Assembly (NCBI RefSeq): GCF_007475525.1
Contig: NZ_CP037899.1
Span: 310,001 to 374,000, forward strand
Direction of reading: 5' to 3'
DNA: 64,000 nucleotides
From: Methylacidiphilum kamchatkense Kam1
GTDB taxonomy: Bacteria > Verrucomicrobiota > Verrucomicrobiia > Methylacidiphilales > Methylacidiphilaceae
Positions 36,863-46,683 of this stretch are shown in pieces. Numbering within the stretch: the first letter of the stretch is position 1; every line of letters begins with the position of its first letter. Both the position numbers and the translations under genes were made by a program. The notes under the pieces were generated by a model, which searched no databases, was not told the DNA's origin, and saw nothing but the letters and a program-made list of their open reading frames with translations.

Positions 36863-36890
36863 AGAAGACAAAGTGTGGAGGTAAATAAAA

Positions 36891-37106
36891 ATGCCCAAAC
36901 CTATAGCTAGAAGAAAAACAAAAAAATCAGTCGCAAAAAGATTTAAGGTATCGGCAAACGGTAAAATTCTTTATTATGGTGCAGGGAGGCGGCATCTAGC
37001 ATCCTCGAAAAATAGGAAAAGAATGAGAAGAATTGGCTCAGTGAGACTAGTAGACAGTTCGGATCAAAAAAGGATTGAAGAAAGTCTCCCTTTTTCGCAT
37101 CGCTAA
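36891..37106 (+). CDS. rpmI: Ribosomal protein L35
   Basis: A 71-residue basic protein: MPKPIARRKTKKSVAKRF, then GKILYYGAGRRHLASSKNRK. This is the L35 pattern at the usual length (about 65). A strong ribosome-binding site (GTGGAGGT) precedes the ATG. It sits between infC and rplT, as in most bacteria. Confidence 0.95.
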   Translation: MPKPIARRKTKKSVAKRFKVSANGKILYYGAGRRHLASSKNRKRMRRIGSVRLVDSSDQKRIEESLPFSHR

Positions 37107-37141
37107 AAGGATTGTGCTAAGAGACGAAGGGAGGAAAGCAT

Positions 37142-37504
37142 ATGGCAAGAGCAACAAATTCAGTAGCATCCCGTAAACGACGCAAAAGGCTGTTACGAAG
37201 TGCGCGTGGGTTTCGTGGGAGAAGGAGTAAACTTTTTAGATATGCCAAGGATGCTCTCTATAAAGCCAGGTATTGGGCTTATAGGGATAGGAAAAGCAGA
37301 AAAAGAGAGTTTCGTGCGCTGTGGATTCAACGCATTAATGCTGCCTGCAGAAACAATGGATTAACTTATAGTCGGTTTATGGAGGCTTTAAAGAAAGCTG
37401 GAATTATAATGAATAGAAAAATGCTGGCAGAACTGGCTGTTCGATCTAGTGAAGATTTCAACAGGTTTTTAGAGGTAGCTAAGGAAGGGAAATCTGCTAG
37501 TTAA
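37142..37504 (+). CDS. rplT: Ribosomal protein L20
   Basis: A 120-residue protein that binds 23S rRNA and is needed early in 50S assembly. SVASRKRRKRLLRSARGFRG and KARYWAYRDRKSRKREFRAL are diagnostic. L20 often represses its own operon by binding the leader of infC or rpmI. I do not see a convincing copy of its binding site here. Confidence 0.95.
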   Translation: MARATNSVASRKRRKRLLRSARGFRGRRSKLFRYAKDALYKARYWAYRDRKSRKREFRALWIQRINAACRNNGLTYSRFMEALKKAGIIMNRKMLAELAVRSSEDFNRFLEVAKEGKSAS

Positions 37505-37539
37505 AAAAATATTATGGGAATTGCTCTTTCCTTCCTTTC

Positions 37540-38700
37540 ATGAGGAAAAAAGTCGTCATTCTAGGTTCAACTGGCTCGATTGGACGAAGTGCTCTGGAAG
37601 TAGCCAGAAAGCTTTCTGAACGTATTGAAATAGTTGGCCTTGCGGCAGGGTCCCAATCAGAATTACTCCGAAAGCAGTGTCATGAGTTTAAACCCAAAGC
37701 CTTTGCTTTGTGGAAAGCTTCTTCCAAACCAGAATGGTTCGATGAGTTGGCAACATCAAAGGGATTATGGGGTCCAAACAGTCTCAACGACCTTATAGAG
37801 GAGGTAGAGGCCGATATTGTGCTTGTTGCTATTGTGGGGACAGGGGGACTAGAGCCAACCTTAAGGGCGATAGATAAGAAAGCTCTCCTGGCTCTTGCCA
37901 GCAAGGAAATTCTTGTAATGGCTGGATCAGTCGTGATGCGAAGAATAAGGGAGAAAGATGTCCAGATCATTCCCGTGGACAGTGAGCATAGTGCGATTTT
38001 CCAGTGCATTCGAGGGGAAGATTGCCGGGCCCTCAAAAGGATTATTCTCACCGCTTCTGGAGGACCGTTTCGAGGCTATACTCTCGAACAACTTAAAAAA
38101 GTGACTGTGGCAGAAGCCTTGAATCATCCCACATGGAAAATGGGCAAAAAAATCACTATTGATTCGGCTTCACTTTTCAATAAAGGGCTTGAGATGATCG
38201 AAGCCCATCATCTTTTCTCTCTTCCTTATTCTCAGATCGATGTCGTTATTCATCCACAAAGCATTGTCCATTCTTTGGTTGAGTTCTGTGACGGCTCTCA
38301 AATAGCCCAGCTTAGCCATTCCGATATGTGCCTTCCTATCCAGTTTTCTTTTACGTTCCCAGAAAGGCTGCCTAGCCCCGTAAGACAATTAAACTTATAT
38401 GAAGTCGGAACCTTGACATTCGAATCTCCCGATCACAAATGTTTTCCGGCTCTTAGACTTGCAAGATTTGCTGGAGAAGCTGCTGGTACTTATCCGTGTG
38501 CATTGAATGCTGCTAATGAAGTGGCGGTGGAAGCCTTTTTGGAAGGCAAAATTTCTTTCTCTCAAATATGGGAGTGCGTTAGCCATGTTCTTGATACCCA
38601 CCGGCAAATACAGAATCCAGGGCTAGATGAAATTATCCAGGCTGATGAGCTTTCAAGAATGGCGGCAAGAGAATGGATAAAAAAAGAAGTTAGACATTAA
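37540..38700 (+). CDS. dxr: 1-deoxy-D-xylulose-5-phosphate reductoisomerase
   Basis: A 386-residue enzyme of the MEP isoprenoid pathway, converting DXP to MEP with NADPH. The NADPH site is VVILGSTGSIGRSALEVARK. ALASKEILVMAG, IIPVDSEHSAIFQC and HPTWKMGKKITIDSASLFNK are conserved catalytic and metal-binding segments, and EAHHLFSLPYSQIDVVIHPQ closes the substrate site. The next genes are rseP and ispG, another MEP enzyme. Confidence 0.95.
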   Translation: MRKKVVILGSTGSIGRSALEVARKLSERIEIVGLAAGSQSELLRKQCHEFKPKAFALWKASSKPEWFDELATSKGLWGPNSLNDLIEEVEADIVLVAIVGTGGLEPTLRAIDKKALLALASKEILVMAGSVVMRRIREKDVQIIPVDSEHSAIFQCIRGEDCRALKRIILTASGGPFRGYTLEQLKKVTVAEALNHPTWKMGKKITIDSASLFNKGLEMIEAHHLFSLPYSQIDVVIHPQSIVHSLVEFCDGSQIAQLSHSDMCLPIQFSFTFPERLPSPVRQLNLYEVGTLTFESPDHKCFPALRLARFAGEAAGTYPCALNAANEVAVEAFLEGKISFSQIWECVSHVLDTHRQIQNPGLDEIIQADELSRMAAREWIKKEVRH

Positions 38701-38735
38701 GCGGTTGTGGAATAAATTTCTTTTTAAGTATTTCT

Positions 38736-40172
38736 ATGGGCTTCAAACCTCTCCTTCATTTTCTTGTCATCCTGTTCGAAGTAATCCTGCTTTTTAACAT
38801 TATGATTGTTGTCCATGAGCTTGGCCATTTTTTGGCAGCAAAATGGAGAGGGCTTGTGGTGGAAAGATTTGGGGTTTGGTTTGGTCATCCCATTTGGAAA
38901 AAAGAGATTGGAGGGGTAACCTATAGTTTGGGATGGATTCCTGCTGGGGGATTTGTAGCCTTGCCTCAGATGATTCCTAACGACAATAAAGAGGAAGAAA
39001 ATGGCCAAGAGAAAATCTCTCTGCCTCCTGTCTCTCCAAAGGATAAAATTATCGTAGCTCTGGCTGGGCCTCTTTTTAGTTTTCTTTTAGCAATCGTCTT
39101 TGCTCTGGTCGTCTATGTCGTGGGTCGTCCGGTCAGTGAAAGCGAAATGACAACGGTTATTGGCTATGTCATGAAAGATTCTCCCGCGTATCGAGCAGGA
39201 TTGAGACCAGGGGATAAAATCATATCAATCGACGGTCATCCTGTTTCTAGATTCCAGGGTATGGATAACGACTCAGTCACCTGGAATATCATTCGAAGCG
39301 AAGGATCGACGATTGCCGTAGAGGTTGATAGAAACGGGAAGAGGTTGCGGTTTAATGTTGTTCCTGTTAAGGAAGAAAAATCAGCCTTCCAGAGGAAAGG
39401 GTTGCGACAAATCTTTATCATGCCGGCTCAAACTCCAACGGTTGCTAAGGTATTTCCTGGGAGTCCTGCCGATGCCGCTTCTATTCAACCAAACGATCAG
39501 ATTCTGGAAGTAGATGGTCAAAAGCTTTACTCGCCCTTTCTTCTCAATGACTATGTAAGTTCTCATCCCCAAAAAGAAATGACATTGTTGATTAAACGGG
39601 GAGATAAGACTTTTTCAGTTCGAATCAAACCCATGCCTCCCGAAGGAGAAAATGTTCCAAGGATCGGTATCCTGTGGGATTTAAATGGCCAGATGACTCT
39701 ATCGCATCCGACTCCTTTAGAGCAACTCAAAGCGAGTGTTTCTGCGATGTTCAATGTTTTGCAAGCCCTTTTATCTCCCAAGTCTGACATCAAACCTCAG
39801 CATTTGAGTGGACCAATAGGAATTATGAGATTTTATTACATGCTCTTTGAAAGCCCTCATGGATGGAGGCTTGCCCTTTGGTTCAGTGTTCTTTTCAATG
39901 TTAATGCTGCTCTGATCAATTTATTCCCTATTCCAGTGCTAGATGGAGGGCATATTCTTTTGGGATTGGTCGAATGGATCCGGGGTCGGCCTCTGAGCCT
40001 TAAGTTGCTAGAAGCTTTGCAAACCGTCTTTGCTACTCTCCTCATTGGCTATATGCTTTATGTTACCTTTTTCGATGTTCAAGAAATTCCTTGGAAATCT
40101 AAAGGAAATATTCCAGAATTAAAATTCCATGCTAAGGAGGGAGAACCGGCTCCCCAGCCTCATTCTCCCTAA
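38736..40172 (+). CDS. rseP: Site-2 zinc metalloprotease RseP
   Basis: A 478-residue intramembrane protease. The zinc motif VVHELGHFLAAKW (HExxH, near residue 28) lies in the first helix. Two PDZ segments follow (DSPAYRAGLRPGDKIISIDG; VFPGSPADAASIQPNDQIL), then the second metal site NLFPIPVLDGGHILLG. RseP cleaves anti-sigma factors or signal-peptide remnants within the membrane. It is placed between dxr and ispG, an arrangement seen in many bacteria (dxr-rseP). Confidence 0.92.
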   Translation: MGFKPLLHFLVILFEVILLFNIMIVVHELGHFLAAKWRGLVVERFGVWFGHPIWKKEIGGVTYSLGWIPAGGFVALPQMIPNDNKEEENGQEKISLPPVSPKDKIIVALAGPLFSFLLAIVFALVVYVVGRPVSESEMTTVIGYVMKDSPAYRAGLRPGDKIISIDGHPVSRFQGMDNDSVTWNIIRSEGSTIAVEVDRNGKRLRFNVVPVKEEKSAFQRKGLRQIFIMPAQTPTVAKVFPGSPADAASIQPNDQILEVDGQKLYSPFLLNDYVSSHPQKEMTLLIKRGDKTFSVRIKPMPPEGENVPRIGILWDLNGQMTLSHPTPLEQLKASVSAMFNVLQALLSPKSDIKPQHLSGPIGIMRFYYMLFESPHGWRLALWFSVLFNVNAALINLFPIPVLDGGHILLGLVEWIRGRPLSLKLLEALQTVFATLLIGYMLYVTFFDVQEIPWKSKGNIPELKFHAKEGEPAPQPHSP

Positions 40173-40191
40173 CGAAAATGGAGGAGCAACC

Positions 40192-41945
40192 ATGTTCTCT
40201 TATAAACGGAATTTTTTTGAATATACACGAAGACCTGTTCGAGAAGTTCGGGTGGGTTCGGTGGGGCTAGGTGGGCATCACCCCATAGTCGTTCAATCAA
40301 TGCTCACCTCTGATACAATGGATACGGATAGCTGTTTGAAAGAAGCTATGGAGCTTGTAGACTGCGGATGCCAAATTGTCCGGATTACGGCTCCTACGGT
40401 AAAGGATGCAGCTAATCTTGAGTTTATTCGTAAGGGCTTAGATCAATTGGGATGTAACGTGCCTATTGTCGCTGATATCCATTTTAAACCGGAAGCAGCC
40501 ATGGAAGCTGCAAAATGGGTGGAAAAAATTAGAATTAATCCAGGGAATTTCTCCGACCGAAAAAAATTTATCATTCGATCGTATACCGACCAAGAGTATA
40601 ATGAAGAACTTCGAAGGATAGAACAAACCTTTCTGCCACTTCTTGAGTTTTGCTCCAAAAGAAAGATTGCGCTGCGTATTGGGACAAATCATGGCTCTCT
40701 TTCCGATAGGATAATGAACCGGTATGGGACAGCCCTCATGGTATGGTCGAAAGTGCTTTGGAATATGCAACGATTTGTAGAAAATACGGCTTTCATGACA
40801 TTGTCTTTTCGATGAAAGCTTCGAATCCTCGAATTATGATTGCCGCTTATCGCCAGCTTGTTGAGCGTCTTGAAAAGCTTGGCGAAGATTGGAATTATCC
40901 TATCCATGTTGGAGTTACTGAAGCTGGGGATGGAGAAGATGGTCGGATCAAAAGCGCCATTGGTATAGGCTCTCTGCTAGCCGATGGCATAGGAGATACT
41001 ATACGGGTATCTTTAACAGAAAGTAGTGTGCACGAAATTCCTGTGGCCAAAAAACTGATTGCCGTGGTTGAGGAGTTGGCAGCCGCTCCTGCTCCAAAAG
41101 TCAATGGATTTTCTTTTAAACCTTCCTTCGAATATAACAGGCGGCCTACGATACAGCTTGATTATGGCATCGCTGTAGGGGGAGAAGCACCAGTGCGAGT
41201 AGCCGTCCCTTTATCCCATTATGATTATCTTAGAAACAATCCGCCTGGTAAAGAATTCCTTGCAGAATTTCCCTATGATCCTTCTGCTGTGATTGAGCTT
41301 GATCTGGATGATATCCAATCGATTTTAGCTTTAAAAGAGGCCCCAACAAAATTAGTGACTATCAAAGATGGCTCGCCTTACCCACCAATTTTCGCTTTTA
41401 GAGCTTTGGCGTCGATCTTAGGGGATCGGCATCCTATCCTTTTGAAAGATACATTTTTCCCGGAGAGAGATCAGAATACCTCCGATAAGGAAAAAAACCT
41501 CCTAGCTTCCAGTCTTCATATTGGCTCTTTGCTTTGTGATGGTATCGGAGATGCCATTCTAATACGACGGGATCCAGATCCTTCCTATGCCCTCGTCTTG
41601 GCCTATTCTATTTTACAGGGGTCTGGCAACCGGATTGTAAAGACTGAGTATGTGGCTTGTCCTTCTTGTGGAAGAACTTTGTTTGATCTTCAATCGACAA
41701 CGGCCCGAATCAAAAAAGCAACAGGCCATCTTAAGGGTCTTAAGATAGCAGTTATGGGTTGTATAGTGAATGGACCTGGAGAAATGGCAGATGCAGATTT
41801 TGGCTATGTAGGGGGAGCCCCGGGAAAGGTTAATTTGTATGTGGGCAAAAAAGCGGTGCGATTTAATATTCCAGAAGCTGAGGCGGTAGAGGCATTGATT
41901 GATTTGATAAAAAAAGAGGGAAAATGGATGGATGCCCCCTCTTAA
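40192..41945 (+). CDS. ispG: 4-hydroxy-3-methylbut-2-enyl diphosphate synthase, long type; interrupted by a frameshift
   Basis: The MEP-pathway enzyme that makes HMBPP with an Fe-S cluster. Two frames (to 40815, and 40743-41945) join at a G3 run (40726-40728); one more G gives RYGDSPHGMVESALEYATIC in one frame and a protein of about 584 residues. I chose the ATG at 40192, which follows GGAGG, over the upstream ATG. Diagnostic parts are VVQSMLTSDTMDTDS, IVRITAPTVKDAANL, VADIHFKPEAAMEAA, EYVACPSCGRTLFDLQ and KIAVMGCIVNGPGEM, with the cluster Cys. The 200-residue insert between barrel and reductase domains matches the chlamydial and plant form. Confidence 0.9.
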
Positions 41946-41990
41946 GTCATTCGATAATTTTGTTCGATTGATAAAAAATTTTTTTTTGAT

Positions 41991-42278
41991 ATGGTTTTTT
42001 CTATGATATTTGCATTTGGTTTGCCATCAGGGTCGGAGTGGTTCTGGATATTTGTCGTGGTCTTTCTTCTTTTTGGGGCCAAGAAATTGCCTGAGCTGGC
42101 GCGTGGGTTAGGAAAAGCTTTAGGAGAATTCCATAAAGCAAAAGAAGAATTTGAAAAAGAAGTAAGACAGGCAGCGAAAGTGGAAACAGAAGAGCCTTCT
42201 CAGAATATTCCAAAGATTGCTTCTCCAGAAGGCACTGTCTCTAGGATCACTGACAAAGAAGTCAATAAAGGTTCTTAA
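41991..42278 (+). CDS. tatA: Twin-arginine translocase subunit TatA
   Basis: A 95-residue protein. It has one N-terminal membrane helix (EWFWIFVVVFLLFGAKKLPE) with the conserved FG-x2-LPELA hinge, and an amphipathic helix (GLGKALGEFHKAKEEFEKEV) with an acidic tail. TatA forms the pore for folded proteins, and both ActB and MauA here have twin-arginine-like signals. No tatB or tatC lies nearby. Two starts (41991 and 42003) are possible. Confidence 0.88.
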   Translation: MVFSMIFAFGLPSGSEWFWIFVVVFLLFGAKKLPELARGLGKALGEFHKAKEEFEKEVRQAAKVETEEPSQNIPKIASPEGTVSRITDKEVNKGS

Positions 42279-42476
42279 TCCAGAAATAACGCACTTTCCT
42301 TTTTAGGCACAGGAAGGATAGTCTACTTTTTTCTAGAGTGGATAAGCGGCCAGGAGCTGATTTTTCTAAGGAAAAGGTTTCTCAAAACCTTTTAAGGTTT
42401 TTTCTGAATATTTCTATAGAAAAAAACACTATGGCATTGACTTTCTTTTTGTTCTTTTTTATGCTCCCTGTTCACT

Positions 42477-43484
42477 ATGGTGCCTTTATCTCAAGTTTGG
42501 ACTGTCGCCAGTTACGTTATTGGGAAAAAACTCAAAGGGGTCAAAAGATATCCCCTTGTGTTAATGCTAGAGCCGCTTTTCCGATGTAATCTGGCTTGTG
42601 CAGGTTGCGGGAAAATTCAATATCCGGATCATATTCTTAATCGAAGGCTGACGCCGGAGCAGTGCTGGGCGGCGGCTGAAGAATGTGGCGCTCCCATTGT
42701 CAGTATTGCTGGAGGAGAGCCACTCGTCCATAAGGAAATCGATCGGATCGTCGAAGGGTTAATTAGAATGAAAAGATATGTTTATCTTTGTTCCAATGCC
42801 CTTCTGTTGAAGAAAAGGCTGGATCTATTCAAACCAAGCAAGTATTTGACTTTTAGCATACATCTGGATGGGCTCAAAGAAGAGCATGACGAATCGGTTT
42901 GTCGGGAGGGAGTCTATGAAACAGCAGTCGAAGGAATAAAGGAAGCGGTGAAAAGGGGCTTTCGAGTTACAATCAATTCCACCCTTTTTGATGGGGCCAA
43001 TCCAGAAAGAGTGAGAGCTTTTTTCGATGAAGCCATGCGGTTGGGAATAGAAGGAATAATGGTTTCGCCAGGGTACAGCTATCAAAAAGCACCCGATCAA
43101 GAACATTTTCTACAAAGGAATAAAACTAGAGAGCTTTTTAAACAAATTTTAAAAGACAGAAAAAAAAGTTGGAAATTCAATCTTTCGCCTCTTTTTCTGG
43201 AATTTCTTCAAGGAAATATTGAGTATGATTGCACACCTTGGGGAAATCCTACTTATAATGTTTTTGGTTGGCAGAAGCCTTGCTATCTTCTCCAAGATGG
43301 ATATGCCAAAACCTTTAAGGAGCTTATAGAGTCCACTCCTTGGGAAAAATATGGTTTTCGGAGTGGCAATCCAAAGTGCGCTAACTGTATGGTGCATTCT
43401 GGCTATGAGGCAACAGCAGTGAACGATACCTTTGGATCTTGGAGAGGCTTTGCTAAGACAGTTAAAGCTACACTATCTTTGTAA
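42477..43484 (+). CDS. hpnH: HpnH, radical SAM adenosylhopane synthase
   Basis: A 335-residue radical SAM protein. [20 protein letters not shown] leads into the cluster motif [30 protein letters not shown] is the SAM-binding GGE region, and [19 protein letters not shown] and [14 protein letters not shown] follow. The C-terminus ([19 protein letters not shown]) carries further Cys. All fit HpnH, which joins adenosyl to diploptene, the first step to extended hopanoids. It occurs here without the other hpn genes. An upstream open frame (42338-42589) lacks coding character and is not part of it. Confidence 0.9.
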   Translation: MVPLSQVWTVASYVIGKKLKGVKRYPLVLMLEPLFRCNLACAGCGKIQYPDHILNRRLTPEQCWAAAEECGAPIVSIAGGEPLVHKEIDRIVEGLIRMKRYVYLCSNALLLKKRLDLFKPSKYLTFSIHLDGLKEEHDESVCREGVYETAVEGIKEAVKRGFRVTINSTLFDGANPERVRAFFDEAMRLGIEGIMVSPGYSYQKAPDQEHFLQRNKTRELFKQILKDRKKSWKFNLSPLFLEFLQGNIEYDCTPWGNPTYNVFGWQKPCYLLQDGYAKTFKELIESTPWEKYGFRSGNPKCANCMVHSGYEATAVNDTFGSWRGFAKTVKATLSL

Positions 43485-43500
43485 AGTAGTAGAGCAGAGT

Positions 43501-43875
43501 ATGGGGAAAGAAAAAAAGGTGTTAAGCGGAGAAAAATTCGTGTTTTCAAACGATAGTCAAAAGATCGAAATTCTTGAAGCAGCCTTTGATTATCGGGGGG
43601 ATGTGACTCTTGAACTTGTTCAGGGGCAGACGATCGAAGGCTATCTTTTTAATAGGCAATTGACCGAAGCTCCATTTTTTGTCGAAATGCTTGTTCCTGG
43701 AGAGGAGTCGGCTCGTCGTATTCCTATCGAGCAGATCTGTGCCGTGACGTTCAGCGGAAAAGATCCAGCAGATGGAAAATCCTATGAAGCATGGAAGGCT
43801 AAAAAAGAAAAAGAAAGACGTGAAGAAGCCAAAAAAATTGAGTCAGAAATGAAGCAGGCAGGCCTGCTGGATTGA
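43501..43875 (+). CDS. Conserved hypothetical protein beside hpnH
   Basis: A 124-residue protein starting at the ATG at 43501, 17 bp after hpnH. The frame stays open upstream into hpnH but with poor composition. It has two short beta-rich stretches (ILEAAFDYRGDVTLELVQG; TIEGYLFNRQLTEAPFFVEM) that resemble a small barrel such as an Sm-like fold, and a charged helical tail (KAKKEKERREEAKKIESEM). No membrane segment. Function unknown. Co-transcription with hpnH is likely. Confidence 0.6.
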   Translation: MGKEKKVLSGEKFVFSNDSQKIEILEAAFDYRGDVTLELVQGQTIEGYLFNRQLTEAPFFVEMLVPGEESARRIPIEQICAVTFSGKDPADGKSYEAWKAKKEKERREEAKKIESEMKQAGLLD

Positions 43876-43931
43876 TGACTTCTAGCTTTTGCATGCGGAC
43901 ACGGTCCTGAGATTAATCCTGACAATATTAT

Positions 43932-44573
43932 CTATAGTGGCTGTTTGAGGAGGACTGCCCACATTCTCCCTGTATTCCCTTTTTCGGCTCTATAAGAAAA
44001 ATATCGATCGAGATTACAGGCTGTGCAGCTGCCTGCATCGAAAATCTGCTCCACTCCTTCTGATTGAAGTTGATGGATTATATCGGAGAGAAAATCAATT
44101 TCATAATGAGGAAACCGAATGCACGGACTTATCTGGACAATTAGATCGCTTGGCTTCGAACCGAAAATGTTTGTCATTTGTCGGAGGGCTTTTCTTACGA
44201 TTTCTAAGTGCGTGCCTTTTTTGCCGGCATGCACAAGCCCTATTGCTGTAGAATGAGGATCGTAGATATACAGAGCCGCACAATCCGCCACACGGATGCA
44301 TAGAAGAAGGTTGGATTGGTCAGTTAGTAATCCATCGGCTTGCGGAAAGAACAGTTGGTCCCTGCTTTTTACGACAGCAATACCATCTCCATGTGGCTGT
44401 CCAGCTGTGACTATAGGAATGGATTCGTCAAGGCCAAGAGCCTTCAGAGAAGGTCTTAAAAGATACTCTTCTTTTGCCGATTGGTTTGGGTCTCTTGGGT
44501 ATCGAAGAGAAAAGCCATGCTTCAGCGGCAAAACAGTCAAGGCTGGGAAAAACTCCCATTGCAATATAGGCAT
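43932..44573 (-). CDS. pgeF: Polyphenol oxidase / purine nucleoside phosphorylase family (YfiH/LACC1)
   Basis: A 213-residue protein with the family's His-Cys-His metal site: TAGQPHGDGIAVV, CIRVADCAALYIYDPHS, IGLVHAGKKGTHLEIV. The conserved final part (ISPCIRFPHYEIDF, CNLDRYFSYRAEKGNTGRMW) is also present. Members act on purine nucleosides and, through PgeF, on mis-incorporated amino acids in peptidoglycan precursors. Which role applies here is unknown. The end lies 22 bp before tRNA-Pro on the same strand direction. Confidence 0.85.
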   Translation of the reverse strand: MPILQWEFFPALTVLPLKHGFSLRYPRDPNQSAKEEYLLRPSLKALGLDESIPIVTAGQPHGDGIAVVKSRDQLFFPQADGLLTDQSNLLLCIRVADCAALYIYDPHSTAIGLVHAGKKGTHLEIVRKALRQMTNIFGSKPSDLIVQISPCIRFPHYEIDFLSDIIHQLQSEGVEQIFDAGSCTACNLDRYFSYRAEKGNTGRMWAVLLKQPL

Positions 44574-44594
44574 TGAGGCTATCCTGTTAGTTTT

Positions 44595-44668
44595 TCGGGC
44601 TGCAGGGATTTGAACCCTGGACCTCTTGGTCCCGAACCAAGCGCGCTACCAGTCTGCGCTACAGCCCG
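44595..44668 (-). tRNA. tRNA-Pro(CGG)
   Basis: A 74-nt tRNA on the minus strand. The acceptor stem is CGGGCTG/CAGCCCG with discriminator A. The anticodon stem CTTGG/CCAAG encloses TTCGGGA, so the anticodon is CGG. The T arm is CAGGGTTCAAATCCCTG. No CCA encoded. It lies just left of the TnpB relic. Confidence 0.95.
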
Positions 44669-44740
44669 GAGAAAATTAATATGGCAGTTTATAATTAATT
44701 GGGAAAGTTTTTTCTCCCAGAACATTGTGCAACAAAAAGA

Positions 44741-45580
44741 GTGCAACGGAAATCGCCCTTTGTCCGACACCAGAGCAAGCAGGCCGATTCCTTTAAGCGC
44801 GTCTGCGGCACGGCTCGGCGCGTCTGGAATTGGGCACTGGAGGAGTGGAACAGACAGGATGCAGCAGGACGCAAGTCGAATGCAATGGTGCTTAAAAAAG
44901 CAGTTCAATGCCATCTAATACACCGACCTAAAGTGGCTTGAGGAGAATGGGCAGGCCGTGGCTGAGCGGCGTCCACCGGGATGCGCACGCTTGGCCGTTT
45001 ACGAATTTAGCCAAGGCGTGGCGCTGCTGCTTTGCCAGCCTCAAGGATGGCAATCAGGCGCATGCGCCGCAGTTTATCCTCTGCGACGTTGGCAAAGCTA
45101 CATGCCCGCATTGCCAATGTCCGAGCGGATTGCGTGCATAAGCTCACCATTCTGCTCTGCTGAGAAAACCAAGCGGTGTGGATCGAGGACCTCCACGTCA
45201 AAGGAATGCTGGCGCACGACAAACGCGCCCGCGCCATCAGTAGGTGGGCTTTGGCATGTTTCGCTCGCAGATAAAGTACAAGGCCAGGAGCTACGGTACT
45301 CGGCTTGTCATCGCTGATCGGGGTATCCGAGCAGCAGACTGTGTTCGGCCTGTGGCTGGAAGAACGAAGCGTTGACGCTGAAAGATTGGGAATGGAACTG
45401 CCCGAAATGTGCGGTGCAGTCCACGACCGCAACCTGAACACAGCACTCGAACTTAAACGGCTGGCAACCATAACTGCCCTACCCGTGTCGAGTCCATCCG
45501 GTAACGGTGGCGCCGCGGCAGAGAGGGGCTCTGCCATAGTCGGGAAAGTCACGCCTTTCAGATACAGATACGGTCAGTAA
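44741..45580 (+). pseudogene. tnpB: Decayed TnpB (IS200/IS605-type) gene
   Basis: Fragments of one TnpB lie in order but in different frames. They are: LCPTPEQAGRF (about 44765); FKRVCGTARRVWNWALEEWN (44790); GRPWLSGVHRDAHAWPFTNL (44950); LAKLHARIANVRADCVHKLT (45090); ENQAVWIEDLHVKGMLAHDK (45165); the zinc finger CSACGWKNEALTLKDWEW with NCPKC (45340-45400); and CGAVHDRNLNTALELKRLAT. Compared with intact relatives from memory, about 100 residues between HAPQF and the LHARIANVRAD helix are missing, including the RuvC-I Asp region. At least four frameshifts and a stop are present. GC is visibly higher than in the flanks, so it came in by transfer and has decayed. Confidence 0.85.
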
Positions 45581-45741
45581 GACGCGTCGGGGTAGGAAGA
45601 AAACTGTGCGTACGATTGTGCATGTTTTTGATAGCAGGGAATCAATCAAATAGTTATTGAAAAATGAACTATTTTTATACATCATGCCTAAAAGAATTGG
45701 TAATAATGCTTATAGAAAAAAATATAATTAATTACTTTAAT

Positions 45742-45813
<72 letters not shown>

Positions 45814-45950
45814 ATTCTTCTAAATTGCCTCAATTGTTAGATAAGATATAGAAAAAATGTAGAACCAATTTTCATTTTTCCTTTTTTATTTAAAGATGAT
45901 TGGCAATAAAGAAATAGAAGTTTATCTAATCTGATCAATTCTTATTATCA

Positions 45951-46607
45951 ATGGGTAATATATTTAACCGGCAGTCCAACGATTTGCCTCCTAAAATCCT
46001 TTTAGGGATTGTAGTCCTGGGTTTTTTATTTGTGATGGGTATAAGCTATTATTTTACGCCTAAATACTCGAGGGTCGGCTACATGCCAACACAGCCGATA
46101 CCATTCGATCATTCTCTCCATGCCAATCAACTTGGTTTGGATTGCCGTTTTTGTCACAGTTATGTAGAAAAAAGTGGCTTTTCTAATATTCCGACTACAC
46201 AAACTTGTATGAACTGTCATAGGCAAATTAAAATGGACAGTCCTAAATTGGCTCCACTCCGAGAAAGTTGGGAAACAGGAAAGCCTATAAAGTGGGTAAG
46301 GATACACCAATTGCCTGATTATGTTTATTTTGATCACTCCGCCCATGTCAACCGAGGAATAAGTTGTGTGAGCTGTCATGGGAAAGTAAATCACATGCAG
46401 AAGGTCTATCACGACCAACCTTTAAGCATGAGCTGGTGTTTGGATTGCCATAGAAACCCTGAATACTTTGTGAGGCCACCGGATAAAGTATTTGATTTGG
46501 ATTGGAAGCCAGAGAATGAAGGGGAAACCCAACTGCTCCTTGGCAAAAAACTAGTAAAAGAAATGGGAATACATCCACCAGAAAATTGTGATGCCTGTCA
46601 TAGGTAA
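45951..46607 (+). CDS. actA: ACIII subunit A, pentahaem cytochrome c
   Basis: A 218-residue protein with an N-terminal membrane anchor (LLGIVVLGFLFVMGISYYF) and five CxxCH motifs: CRFCH, CMNCH, CVSCH, CLDCH and CDACH. It is the periplasmic electron-exit subunit of alternative complex III, the quinol:cytochrome c reductase that replaces bc1. Five haems match the family. It opens the act operon 138 bp after the CAU tRNA, with actB 76 bp downstream. Confidence 0.93.
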   Translation: MGNIFNRQSNDLPPKILLGIVVLGFLFVMGISYYFTPKYSRVGYMPTQPIPFDHSLHANQLGLDCRFCHSYVEKSGFSNIPTTQTCMNCHRQIKMDSPKLAPLRESWETGKPIKWVRIHQLPDYVYFDHSAHVNRGISCVSCHGKVNHMQKVYHDQPLSMSWCLDCHRNPEYFVRPPDKVFDLDWKPENEGETQLLLGKKLVKEMGIHPPENCDACHR

Positions 46608-46683
46608 TTACATGTATTATAGCATTAAGGTCTTCAATAAAAACAGCTCTTAAGAGGAAAAGAGGGCGAGAGGTTTTATAATT

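Noticed and set aside
42338-42589. 83-residue frame before hpnH
   Set aside because: It overlaps hpnH by over 100 bp, has no ribosome-binding site and no coherent composition.
45007-45552. Minus-strand 181-residue frame
   Set aside because: It is antisense to the decayed TnpB. High GC opens long false frames there, and no family or signal is visible.
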